A stretch of 64,000 nt of DNA from Spirochaetota bacterium (GTDB lineage Bacteria > Spirochaetota > UBA4802 > JAGODF01). The stretch lies in contig JARKUF010000010.1 in NCBI GenBank assembly GCA_029974015.1, positions 1 to 64,000 of the forward strand. The letters are read 5' to 3'. This document shows positions 54,161 through 62,811 of this stretch, in pieces (position 1 is the first letter of the stretch; each line of letters begins with the position of its first letter). The notes under the pieces were generated by a model that worked only from the letters and a program-made list of their open reading frames with translations, ran no database searches and was not told where the DNA came from. Both the position numbers and the translations under genes were made by a program.

Positions 54161-54189
54161 TTGACGTAAGATAGCATATATGCTATCTT
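54161..54189 (+). promoter_or_regulatory. Promoter and perfect palindromic operator of the PIN toxin-antitoxin operon
   Basis: A 22-bp perfect palindrome (half-site AAGATAGCATA, 54168-54189) overlaps a promoter: TTGACG at 54161-54166, spacer 17, TATCTT at 54184-54189. The preferred start codon is at 54195, only 5 bases after the -10 box, so the transcript would be leaderless. A further partial half-site (TATAGCAT) overlaps the start. This fits autorepression by the antitoxin. Confidence 0.65.
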
Positions 54190-54194
54190 ATAGC

Positions 54195-54635
54195 ATGCTG
54201 GTGGTCCTTGACACGAATGTGGTCTATCAGGCATTGAGAAGTCGCAAGGGGGCATCGTTCTTTATCCTGTCTCTTGTAAGGGAAGCCCAAATAGCTCTCG
54301 CACTCTCAATTCAGGTATTCAATGAATATCAGAAAGTGCTTACTCGACCGTCATCGTTGCAGGACCTGAAACTGACAAAGACTGATATCGACAAAGTGTT
54401 GCGATTTATCGCGTATATCGGGAAACCGTATACCACATACTTCCAGTTTAGACCGAACCTGCAGGATGAAAGCGATAATGTCTTCATCGAACTGCCACTT
54501 ACGAGCAATAGCAACTATCTGATCACGAACAACGTTAAGAACTTTTCCGTAAAATCGGACCTGAAATTTGACGATCTGAACATCATCACCCCCGCTGATT
54601 TTGTCCGATTGTGGAGGAAAGAGCATGAAAGCTAA
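54195..54635 (+). CDS. PIN-domain toxin (putative ribonuclease)
   Basis: 146 residues of the PIN_3/COG1569-like group. VVLDTNVVYQAL contains the first catalytic Asp (D6), QVFNEYQKVL the Glu, and DESDNVFIEL the later acidic residues, then NYLITNNVKNF. The start is ATG 54195 rather than 54180, which lies inside the operator palindrome. The antitoxin gene overlaps its end by 11 bp, so the order is toxin first. PIN toxins cleave RNA, often tRNA or rRNA. Confidence 0.85.
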   Translation: MLVVLDTNVVYQALRSRKGASFFILSLVREAQIALALSIQVFNEYQKVLTRPSSLQDLKLTKTDIDKVLRFIAYIGKPYTTYFQFRPNLQDESDNVFIELPLTSNSNYLITNNVKNFSVKSDLKFDDLNIITPADFVRLWRKEHES

Positions 54636-54885
54636 ATCAAGCGTATTGACCATTCGCGTTTCCGGGGAATTAAAGCATAAGATCGAACGCGTTGCCGATG
54701 AGCAGGGAGTGTCCATCAACCAGCTCGCCCTGTACGCACTTACCAAGGAGATCATGGAGATGGAAACATTTTCATTCTTCAACTCCATCACGAGATCGAA
54801 AAGAAAGAAGGCGATTCTTGACGACTTCGATGCGGTCATGGCCAAGATCAGACCCTCGAAAGTGCCCGAGTGGGACAAGATGTAA
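54625..54885 (+). CDS. Ribbon-helix-helix antitoxin
   Basis: 86 residues from ATG 54625, preceded by GGAGG at a good distance inside the toxin gene. KSSVLTIRVSGELKHKIERV is an RHH strand and first helix, GVSINQLALYALTKEI the second helix (HicB/CopG-like), and the C-terminal 35 residues are charged and would wrap the toxin. It presumably binds the palindrome at 54168-54189 and represses its own operon. Confidence 0.85.
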   Translation: MKAKSSVLTIRVSGELKHKIERVADEQGVSINQLALYALTKEIMEMETFSFFNSITRSKRKKAILDDFDAVMAKIRPSKVPEWDKM

Positions 54886-55007
54886 AACCCCATGCTTCAT
54901 CGATTCGTTCGCGCGGCTTTCCTCAGCGCCCGGCAATAAACTTTTAACACTTTTTCTTCTTTATCGGTAAAACTAACGGAAGTTACCGTCATAGGTCTTG
55001 GAAGCCG

Positions 55008-55418
55008 TTATAATCCATTTACCCCAATCTTCTCAGCGGAAGATATTATTCCGGCATCAAAGCTCATTAAACGGGCCTTTTTCCTTTTGGCCAGCTCAAT
55101 ATAAACGGCATCATAAGAAGAAAGGTTATATAATTGCGATAGATATATTATTTCGTCGGATAAATCAACGCCAATTGAATAGTCAATAACGATCTTCAAT
55201 TGTTCCAACAAACGCAAAATATTTCCAATATCGGAATGCTTTAACCTTTTTCTTTTTAAAGCAATATTCAAGACATTGTTTGTTTCGTACCACCAGAGGA
55301 ATGGGGCCATAACAACATCGCTTGGTCTAATTTTTAAGAAGAAATTTCTCGCAATTTCTGAGGATTCGTCGGGGAGGAATAAAGCGGAGGTGAAGGAACA
55401 ATCGACAACATAATCCAT
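55008..55418 (-). CDS. VapC-like PIN-domain toxin
   Basis: 136 residues. MDYVVDCSFTSALFLPDE carries the first catalytic Asp (D6), APFLWWYETNNVLN the Glu, and LSSYDAVYIELA plus LMSFDAGI the third and fourth acidic residues of VapC ribonucleases. The ATG overlaps the stop of the antitoxin gene by 1 bp. It converges with the other toxin-antitoxin pair, leaving about 120 bp without features. It belongs to a different PIN subfamily from the toxin at 54195. Confidence 0.85.
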   Translation of the reverse strand: MDYVVDCSFTSALFLPDESSEIARNFFLKIRPSDVVMAPFLWWYETNNVLNIALKRKRLKHSDIGNILRLLEQLKIVIDYSIGVDLSDEIIYLSQLYNLSSYDAVYIELAKRKKARLMSFDAGIISSAEKIGVNGL

Positions 55419-55672
55419 TAATACTTTCTTCCTTCTTTTATATATTCTTTAATATTCACTTTCCCCTTTATGGAATTTCTTATAAGATCAAATTGATCGA
55501 CCACCGCCCTGGCGCTAAGGTTTTGCTCGTTTGCCCTGTAAGGCGTCAATCGCGCCACAGGCTTGCCTCTTTTTGTGATAATATAATCTTTGCCCTTCAT
55601 CACATTATCAAGAAGCCTTGAAAGATGGGTTTTGGCCTGGAATGAACCGATGGATTCGCTTTTATCTCTCAT
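55418..55672 (-). CDS. Phd/YefM-type antitoxin (VapB role)
   Basis: 84 residues. SIGSFQAKTHLSRLLDNVMK and KDYIITKRGKPVARLTPY form the DNA-binding fold of Phd/YefM antitoxins, with a flexible charged tail that would neutralise the PIN toxin. The start ATG lies within the upstream palindrome. Antitoxin-first order, stop overlapping the toxin start. Confidence 0.88.
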   Translation of the reverse strand: MRDKSESIGSFQAKTHLSRLLDNVMKGKDYIITKRGKPVARLTPYRANEQNLSARAVVDQFDLIRNSIKGKVNIKEYIKEGRKY

Positions 55673-55707
55673 ACAACCAGTTTAATGAACTGGTTGTATA
55701 ATGTCAA
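55671..55707 (-). promoter_or_regulatory. Promoter and palindromic operator of the Phd-VapC-like operon
   Basis: A perfect inverted repeat with 12-bp arms ATACAACCAGTT / AACTGGTTGTAT and a 5-bp spacer (55671-55699). On the minus strand TTGACA (55707-55702), spacer 17, TAAACT (55684-55679), and the ATG (55672) 6 bases after the -10 box, which implies a leaderless transcript. The arms cover both the spacer and the start codon, as expected for autorepression. Confidence 0.65.
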
Positions 55708-55804
55708 ATAAAAAGAGCCCTTCCTCCGGTTTTGCGGGACGATTTGCCACATGCCTGGCCCGGGACTGATCGAAGCGCATCGTTTAATCAGGGTGAATGC
55801 ATAT

Positions 55805-55840
55805 TGTCCCGCCCGCCGAAGGCGGGCCGGAGAACCTCCC
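55805..55840. repeat. Fragment of the dispersed hairpin repeat
   Basis: Only the GC-rich hairpin remains: CCCGCCCGCC-GAAG-GCGGGCCGG, followed by AGAACCTCC. It lies between the Phd antitoxin promoter and the unknown gene at 55842, just beyond the stop of the latter. Confidence 0.65.
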
Positions 55841-55841
55841 T

Positions 55842-56369
55842 TCAACTTTCCTCTTTAATAAGGCCCCTGTCGATAAAAAAATAAAAGAGCGCGTCAACGG
55901 ATTCGGACAATGCTTCTAAAGGAATTGAACGGTATGCTTCGGACGATGAAAGGGAAAGCACCGCTTCTTTCGTCGATACTATTTTAGCATTGGCAAAGCC
56001 AAGGGCAATGTCAAAGAAAAGTGCGTCAACATCCGGGAGCGGGCCGTCTAAATAAGCCTTCAGGACGCTCCTCAACAGGTCACGGCCCTCGTCGGCGTGG
56101 TTGGCAAAGGAGTCCTCGGCAATGCCGAGATGGGGACTTAGAAAATCCATGACATGCTTTATTGGGACATCCGCATTCAAAACGGCGATTTTCTCTTCAC
56201 TTAGACGGGCGTTCACTTTCCGAACAAGGGCATCCATCGGGAAAATCTTTTCCCCGGATGATTTGATCACAGCAAGGATTTCATTGAAAATGACACGAAG
56301 AATGCCCTCATCGTAAGAGGCGAAGAGCCCTTTGTTTGAATTTTTGAACGATTTGAAAGTTGGTTTCAT
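55842..56369 (-). CDS. Hypothetical protein, mostly helical
   Basis: 175 residues with no recognised domain. The sequence is rich in Ser, Ala, Leu and acidic residues and looks all-helical (LRVIFNEILAVIKSSGEKIF, DALFFDIALGFANAK). No signal peptide or membrane helix, so probably cytosolic. It starts about 12 bp after the plsC-like gene on the same strand and is likely co-transcribed with it. Confidence 0.6.
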   Translation of the reverse strand: MKPTFKSFKNSNKGLFASYDEGILRVIFNEILAVIKSSGEKIFPMDALVRKVNARLSEEKIAVLNADVPIKHVMDFLSPHLGIAEDSFANHADEGRDLLRSVLKAYLDGPLPDVDALFFDIALGFANAKIVSTKEAVLSLSSSEAYRSIPLEALSESVDALFYFFIDRGLIKEES

Positions 56370-56381
56370 TTTTCCGGGGTT

Positions 56382-57143
56382 TCACGACGCGGCCTTGCGC
56401 TCGGCTTCGAGCTTTTTGTACCCCTCAATCATGATGTTCCGCACCATCTTCGCGAGCTCCTCCGGGGACATGTCCGCGAAAGATTCATAGGGGATTTCAT
56501 CCAGTACGCGCAGGCGGATGCTGTGTATGCCGTGGTAATCGAAGCTTTTTTTCGGAAGGGCTTCCCTCGTCCCGCTCACCACCATGGGGAGGATGGGCAC
56601 CTTTTTCTCCTTCGCCAGTATAAACGCCCCGGGCTTAAAATCGCGGAACTCACCGGTCTCGGACCGCGTCCCCTCGGGATAGAAGAGCACCGAACTCCCC
56701 TCATCCAGCCTGTCCGCGCAGTCCTTCATCATCTGTTCCACGCTCGCCTTATCGCCACGTTTTAATTTAATATAACGGTTGAGGGACATGTTCCAGCCGA
56801 TAAAAGGCGTGCGGAATATCTCTATCTTCGAGACGAATTTGAAATGCCGGTAGAGGCGGAAGTTCACCAGAATATCGAGCAATGACTGGTGATTGCAGAC
56901 AATCATAAAGGTACCGCCGCGGCGTATCTTCATCCGGCCTTCGGTTTTAATACGCCACGCCGGCATTATATAGGTATATATCGAAGCCCAGAAGCAGGTC
57001 CATCGGTGAAGGATTACGAGCTTCTTATCGAAGAGGAATGTGGTGATTTTAACAATTACTGCTATAAGGAACATCACCGGAGCGGTGAGTCCTAAAAACG
57101 TAAACCAGAGCGTCGAGATGAACCAGCTTTTAAAAGTATTCAT
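56382..57143 (-). CDS. plsC: 1-acyl-sn-glycerol-3-phosphate acyltransferase (PlsC family)
   Basis: Membrane-bound acyltransferase of phospholipid synthesis, 253 residues from ATG 57143 (AAGGA close before it). N-terminal hydrophobic helices (about 10-50), then CNHQSLLDIL with the HX4D catalytic motif, FRTPFIGW, and FYPEGTRSETGEF (the FPEGTRS substrate motif), then ILPMVVSGTRE. All acyltransferase motifs are intact, in contrast to the GpsA/PlsB-like fusion at 19597. It sits between dispersed repeats and precedes the unknown helical gene. Confidence 0.9.
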   Translation of the reverse strand: MNTFKSWFISTLWFTFLGLTAPVMFLIAVIVKITTFLFDKKLVILHRWTCFWASIYTYIMPAWRIKTEGRMKIRRGGTFMIVCNHQSLLDILVNFRLYRHFKFVSKIEIFRTPFIGWNMSLNRYIKLKRGDKASVEQMMKDCADRLDEGSSVLFYPEGTRSETGEFRDFKPGAFILAKEKKVPILPMVVSGTREALPKKSFDYHGIHSIRLRVLDEIPYESFADMSPEELAKMVRNIMIEGYKKLEAERKAAS

Positions 57144-57160
57144 AGTCCTTTCTTTCCAAA

Positions 57161-57331
57161 TGGCAAACTTTTTACCTGTGTTTTCCGTCCTCCAAAGGCG
57201 GGCGGAAAACACAGGGCAATTCACAATAACTATGCTCTCCCGCCCGCATTCGGCGGGCGGGAGAGGAAAAGTATAGAATGTGCTAACAATACAATGTATG
57301 GAAACTTCAAAAATTATTTAGAGGTTCCCTG
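57161..57331. repeat. Double copy of the dispersed composite hairpin repeat
   Basis: Two GC-rich hairpins in a row: CTGTGTTTTCCG...CGGAAAACACAG (57177-57212) and CTCTCCCGCCCGC-ATTC-GGCGGGCGGGAGAG (57235-57265). They are followed by ATGTGCTAACAATACAATG and CTTCAAAAATTATTTAGAGG, ending TTCCCT. It lies upstream of plsC and downstream of the corA remnant. Confidence 0.75.
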
Positions 57332-57395
57332 TAAGGAATGCTACATGAAAGATGATAAAGCAAATTCCAGTCAATACCATTTTAGCTTCATCATT

Positions 57396-57500
57396 TCACA
57401 GCCACTTCTTTTTTCGAAAAAAAATGACCATTGCCAGGCCAATGACACACATCACAACCAGCACGATAGGATACCCGTACGGGAAGCAATCAAGCCTTTT
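57396..57500 (-). pseudogene. 3' remnant of a corA-type Mg/Co transporter gene
   Basis: A minus-strand frame ending at TGA 57398-57396 encodes PYGYPIVLVVMCVIGLAMVI followed by FFRKKKWL-stop. This is the hallmark of the second membrane helix and last residues of CorA (GYP..., then FRRKGWL). Upstream the frame runs into the 3' end of the gene at 57503 and does not encode the rest of CorA. So only the last 30 or so codons survive. Too short for most gene finders. Confidence 0.6.
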
Positions 57501-57502
57501 TC

Positions 57503-58003
57503 TCAGGCGATGCCGGCGTGGAGCCCCATGAGATAAAGCACATTGCCGGTATATGCCAGGGCGCCGCTGAAGCGTTCCTTTATGATGCAGGGAGGAAGCG
57601 CACCCGCCGCGGCCTTTATCCTTTCCGCGTTTCTCTCCATCTGTCCCAGGAGGGCCGCGATCCCCGCCGGGCCAATTTTCCCCTTCACCTCTCCAATGGC
57701 CGCTGCAATGGCATCTACGCTCCCAAAGGCCTCCCGAAGAAAGGGGACGATAGAGGGGTCCGCCCCCGCGATGATTTTCTCAATGACGCAGGCTTTCGCT
57801 ACTGCGTAGGCGTCCCTCACATCATCGCACTCCTCATTGCCGTCACAGCCGGGAAAGCGCTCGAGATAGGCCTCGCCCAGTTCGGCGATGTCTTCGCTTC
57901 CCAGGGAAAACATCCCGTTAAGGGCGCGGAGGGCCTCCCGAAACTCCGCGGTGGCCGTGCTCGCGCGGAATATTCCGGCAACAGTTCGAGAGTCGTTTGT
58001 CAT
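57503..58003 (-). CDS. Hypothetical protein, mostly helical
   Basis: 166 residues without a recognised domain. Ala-, Glu- and Gly-rich helices (GIAALLGQMERNAERIKAAA) and a Cys pair in FPGCDGNEECDD. No export signal. Its GC content and codon use match the core genes. Located between the corA remnant (downstream) and a dispersed repeat, upstream of nothing on its strand until the Rrf2 gene. Confidence 0.6.
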   Translation of the reverse strand: MTNDSRTVAGIFRASTATAEFREALRALNGMFSLGSEDIAELGEAYLERFPGCDGNEECDDVRDAYAVAKACVIEKIIAGADPSIVPFLREAFGSVDAIAAAIGEVKGKIGPAGIAALLGQMERNAERIKAAAGALPPCIIKERFSGALAYTGNVLYLMGLHAGIA

Positions 58004-58118
58004 GTTTCCTCACCTCTCCGGGGTACAATTTCTGAATGTCCCGATTTATCCACATTTGGCAATAACGGAGTAGTAATCCATTATTGCCAAGATATAATTC
58101 TGCCCATTTTAATACTCA

Positions 58119-58245
58119 GGGGACTCCTAAAAGGCAACCTCTAATAATTGGAATTTCCCGCCTGCCTTCGGCGGGCGGGAAATCCTGAGTCCTGAGTAAG
58201 CCGGCAGTTACAATTGAAGCCCCTATATCATATTTCATAGGTCCC
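58119..58245. repeat. Copy of the dispersed composite hairpin repeat
   Basis: GGGGACTCCTAAAAGGCAAC, CTCTAATAATTGGAA, then a hairpin ATTTCCCGCCTGCC-TTCG-GCGGGCGGGAAAT, then CCTGAGTCCTGAGTAAGCC and GGCAGTTACAATTGAAGCCC, with an AT-rich end reaching ATAGGTCCCC. Its end overlaps the last codons of the Rrf2 gene (stop at 58228), so the repeat may have supplied the present stop codon. Confidence 0.75.
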
Positions 58246-58662
58246 CGTGCCGCTTTCGCCGCACTCACTGACGAGGTCAGCCAGGGTCATCTCCTCAAGC
58301 TCGCGGCGGACAGCGCCACCAAGGCGGTCCCAGAGTTTTCTGGTTACGCAGGTCTCGTACCGGGCGCAGGAGCGCCCGTCGGGCGCGCATTCCACCAGCT
58401 CAGCGGGGCCCTCAAGGACCGTGAAAATATCGTAGAGCGACACGTCTCCGGGAGGGCGCGTCAGGAGATATCCTCCGGCATTCCCCCGGACGCTCGTTAC
58501 TATACCCCCGTTTTTAAGCTGCACCATGAGGGCATGGAGGTACTTCTTCGAAATGTTCTGATTTTTCGAAATTTCGGGAAGCCCCACGGGCCTCCCGCCC
58601 CCGTGTAGTGCAATCTCCATCAACGCCCTGATGCCGTAGCGCATGCGGGTTGAGAGCTTCAT
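58228..58662 (-). CDS. Rrf2-family regulator with IscR-like cysteine triad
   Basis: 144 residues. Winged helix at the N-terminus ([39 protein letters not shown]) and three cysteines C92, C99 and C105 in [15 protein letters not shown], nearly the spacing of the Fe-S ligands in IscR (92, 98, 104). It overlaps the end of cysK by 4 bp (ATGA), so it is co-expressed with a cysteine synthase rather than isc genes. Either an Fe-S sensing regulator of sulfur metabolism or a CymR-like one; the cysteines favour cluster binding. Confidence 0.88.
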   Translation of the reverse strand: MKLSTRMRYGIRALMEIALHGGGRPVGLPEISKNQNISKKYLHALMVQLKNGGIVTSVRGNAGGYLLTRPPGDVSLYDIFTVLEGPAELVECAPDGRSCARYETCVTRKLWDRLGGAVRRELEEMTLADLVSECGESGTGTYEI

Positions 58663-59657
58663 CGGCCAGCCTTAATTTCCGCCGAGGGGCCGCCGCGATA
58701 GTCGTCGAAGAGGACCGTTGAGAGATACCTCTCCCCGGCATCCGGAAGGAGCGCCACGATGAGCTTCCCGGCATGTTCCGGCAGTTTCGCCAGGCGCGCC
58801 GCTACGGCGGCGGCGGCGCCGGAGGAAATCCCCGCTGTAATTCCTTCTTCGAGATGGAGCCGCCGGGCGAAATCTATTGCCTCATCATTGCCCACCGTCT
58901 CCACCAGGTCCACCAGCGAAAGGTCGAGCACATCGGGCTTGAACCCGGCGCCGATACCCTGTATCTTGTGCGGTCCCGGCCGGGGCTCCTTCCCTGCGCG
59001 GATAGCCGTGAGGACTGGGGAATCCGACGGCTCCACCGCGACCGAGAGCATAGCCCTCCCCTTCTCTTTCTTGATATATTTAGAAACGCCCGTGATGGTG
59101 CCTCCGGTCCCCACCCCGGAGATGAAGATGTCCGCCTTCCCGTCGGTATCGTTCCAGATCTCAGGCCCCGTTGTGGCGAAATGGATGTCCGGGTTTGCCG
59201 GGTTTGTAAACTGCTGGGGCATAAAATATTTTTTCGGCGCGGAGGCGGCAATCTCATCGGCGCGGTCGATGGCGCCCTTCATCCCCTTCGCGCCGTCGGT
59301 GAGCACCAGCTTCGCCCCGAAGGCCTGGAGCATGCGCCTCCGCTCAAGGGACATCGTCTCCGGCATGGTGAGGACCAGCGGATAGCCGCGCGAGGCGCAG
59401 ACGAAGGCCAGGGCGATGCCGGTATTCCCGCTCGTGGGTTCCACCACGGTAACGTCCCCTGAGCCGGGGGTGAGAATGCCGCGCCTTTCCGCGTCCCAGA
59501 TCATCGCCGCGCCTATGCGGCATTTCACCGAATAGGCGGGGTTTCTCCCCTCAATCTTCGCGACGACGGTGGCGCCGCCTTCCCCTGCAATCCGGTTGAG
59601 CTTCACCAGAGGCGTGTTTCCTATGCTCAGGCTGTTATCATCGAATATGCGCGCCAT
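58659..59657 (-). CDS. cysK: Cysteine synthase (O-acetylserine sulfhydrylase)
   Basis: PLP enzyme that makes cysteine from O-acetylserine and sulfide. 332 residues. PLP lysine K45 in AYSVKCRIG, the substrate loop [11 protein letters not shown], the phosphate-binding [10 protein letters not shown] and IQGIGAGF are all there. It is followed by the Rrf2 gene with a 4-bp overlap and preceded, 75 bp away, by metY on the same strand. Confidence 0.95.
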   Translation of the reverse strand: MARIFDDNSLSIGNTPLVKLNRIAGEGGATVVAKIEGRNPAYSVKCRIGAAMIWDAERRGILTPGSGDVTVVEPTSGNTGIALAFVCASRGYPLVLTMPETMSLERRRMLQAFGAKLVLTDGAKGMKGAIDRADEIAASAPKKYFMPQQFTNPANPDIHFATTGPEIWNDTDGKADIFISGVGTGGTITGVSKYIKKEKGRAMLSVAVEPSDSPVLTAIRAGKEPRPGPHKIQGIGAGFKPDVLDLSLVDLVETVGNDEAIDFARRLHLEEGITAGISSGAAAAVAARLAKLPEHAGKLIVALLPDAGERYLSTVLFDDYRGGPSAEIKAGR

Positions 59658-59732
59658 ACATCACACTCCGTATCAAAAAATTTAAAATCCGCCGACATCT
59701 CCGCGCTTTCCTTTCCGGCCCTGGAAGGCGGC

Positions 59733-61067
<1,335 letters not shown>

Positions 61068-61074
61068 TTAGTAG

Positions 61075-61104
61075 ACATTAAATCATGGCTTTAAATTTGT
61101 CAAT
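61075..61104 (-). promoter_or_regulatory. Sigma-70-type promoter for metY
   Basis: On the minus strand TTGACA (61104-61099), spacer 18 bp, TAATGT (61080-61075). The leader of about 35 bases contains an AT-rich imperfect inverted stretch (CTACTAAATC ... GGATATTATG) before AAGGAG, which could be an Rrf2-type operator. That part is a guess. Confidence 0.5.
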
Positions 61105-61315
61105 AAAAAAAGGAGGGGGAGACAGGCAATCACAACTAATGGCATACTAAGAGCTCAGATTTTTTTCGTGCTATCAAATGTTTCAACTTTTTCTTTACAC
61201 CAAAAAAATGTTGAATTTCCAGCGACTTTCCGTCGATTCAGTATGCAAGCTGGATGCAGTATAACTGCATTCCATTGATTTGCGATATTTAATTCTGGAG
61301 AAAACCATTACTACC

Positions 61316-61897
61316 ATGCAATCCGGCAACACCCGATGGTCCCGCTTCACCGCTGCGGCGATTATTGTCCTAACGGCCATCCCTGCCCTCTCCCATAGAT
61401 TCCAGTTTGACCGGGAAAGGACCCGGCAGGCGTCCCAAGAATGCGAGTTACTCGCGCGTATCGCCGAAGACGCCGTCAAGACCGGCGACGATCTGACGCT
61501 CTCCGGGTTTATTTTCGCGATGAAAAACCGGGGTCCTTCAATAAACGCCCGTTTCCTTGACACGAAACTTATCGTACGTAATTCCACCGACACCGCGGAA
61601 TTGGGGATGACCTACTCCGGCCCCTGTTTAAAGGAAACGTGTCGGGCAAATCCCGGCGCGCCCCCGGTTGTCTGTTCCTCCAGGAATTCCTCGGATGGAT
61701 TACCCGCCAGGATGTTTGCACTGCCCGTAAGGAATCCCATAACGGGTGCCCATTCGGGCATGATAATAGTCAATTATCCGGAGGCATGGTTTACGGAGGG
61801 ATTCAGCGCCGCGGCACTGCCGTCCCTTGCGGCAGGCGTCTTATTCTTTTCTTTAGGAGTTTTATTGCTCAGGCGTAAGGCAGTCAAGGACGGGTGA
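61316..61897 (+). CDS. Two-helix membrane protein with extracytoplasmic domain, unknown function
   Basis: 193 residues from ATG 61316. One N-terminal membrane helix (about 8-26), a periplasmic domain of about 130 residues with three to four cysteines (SGPCLKETC, VVCSS), and a C-terminal helix (about 165-187, SLAAGVLFFSLGVLLLRR). The layout resembles the input part of membrane sensors, but no kinase or methyl-accepting domain follows. The start is uncertain; the only G-rich site (CTGGAG) is 15 bases upstream. Confidence 0.6.
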   Translation: MQSGNTRWSRFTAAAIIVLTAIPALSHRFQFDRERTRQASQECELLARIAEDAVKTGDDLTLSGFIFAMKNRGPSINARFLDTKLIVRNSTDTAELGMTYSGPCLKETCRANPGAPPVVCSSRNSSDGLPARMFALPVRNPITGAHSGMIIVNYPEAWFTEGFSAAALPSLAAGVLFFSLGVLLLRRKAVKDG

Positions 61898-61992
61898 TGC
61901 ACTAGTCTGCGCCATTAGGGGTACGAAAACCATATAAGCGTTTTATAGCCGCAGGATCACGATAATCGTTACAACAATGTAGGCAGGTAATA

Positions 61993-62602
61993 ATGAAACA
62001 GAGGCCCATCAGTAAAGATATTCAGCCTTCCATTGACAACAATCCCCAGTCGGGCCGCCTTGCGCTTACCGTCAGGGTCACGACGAAATCACTCCTCATG
62101 ACGCCGTGGTTTTTTAGCCTGTTCATTTTATTGCCCGTTGTATTCTGAGTGCTATTCCTGTTCTACCCGGAAACCAGGTTCATTTCCTTGATACTTGGAT
62201 CGGTTGTCCTCACGGCGCTGTTCATAACGTATCAAGTTCCGCAGGTACAAACTCGAAGACGAGCTCGTTGTCTACAAGAACCATGAAGACATTATCATGT
62301 ATAAAAAGTCGGATATCGCCAATAAATTTACATTCGACATGACACCCGTCACGCGCTCGTGGATGCGCCAGGATTACACCAACGGGGCATTGACCTCAAG
62401 CAGCATCCTCTTCGTCCCCGCCAACGGCGAAACAGCACCTAAGAGGGGATTGTTCAATGATATAGATTTCAAGACCGAAAAGATTCTCCCCATTCCGAGG
62501 ATGCATCCGGACATACTTGTCGTGGACGACATTAACCTGCTTGTAATATCATTCATCGAACAGAACTTTCCGCGGATTACTGTTGGATACGCGGATAATT
62601 AA
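61993..62602 (+). pseudogene. Disrupted membrane-protein gene (stop codon plus frameshift)
   Basis: From ATG 61993 the frame reads KQRPISKDIQPSIDNNPQ and then a membrane segment ending FILLPVVF-stop (TGA 62146-62148). The same frame continues VLFLFYPETRFISLILGSVV, LTALFITY, and then the reading shifts by +1 near 62230-62234 to give KFRRYKLEDELVVYKNHEDI and runs to TAA 62602. Reassembled it would be a two-helix membrane protein with a C-terminal PH-like beta domain of about 120 residues. TGA probably replaces TGG (Trp). Either a real pseudogene or two sequencing errors. Confidence 0.65.
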
Positions 62603-62704
62603 TTGTTGGGAAGGGGCACGACCGCTTGTTTCCCACTCACTGTGGTGTCGGCGGCAATAGTGCTCCTTTTCGACAGTTTTACTGCCCTCGCTTTGAAATG
62701 CCAT
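62549..62704 (-). CDS. Possible small protein with strong ribosome-binding site
   Basis: 51 codons from ATG 62704, preceded by GAGGAGG six bases upstream, which is stronger than at most genes here. The product is basic, with a Cys/His cluster (EKEHYCRRHHSEWETSGR). It overlaps the 3' end of the pseudogene on the other strand. No known family; may be spurious. Confidence 0.3.
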   Translation of the reverse strand: MAFQSEGSKTVEKEHYCRRHHSEWETSGRAPSQQLIIRVSNSNPRKVLFDE

Positions 62705-62811
62705 CGTATGCCTCCTCTTTTTGGTAAAGTGGCATTACTATGGCGGGCATTAAGCAGTTTTGCAAGGAGGGAAGAATTGACGGTTACTGGAGCGTAATTG
62801 AAAGTGGAATA

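Noticed and set aside
51354-58245. Complete integrative element with integrase or attachment sites
   Set aside because: No integrase, transposase or duplicated tRNA end was seen; only the gene content suggests an island.
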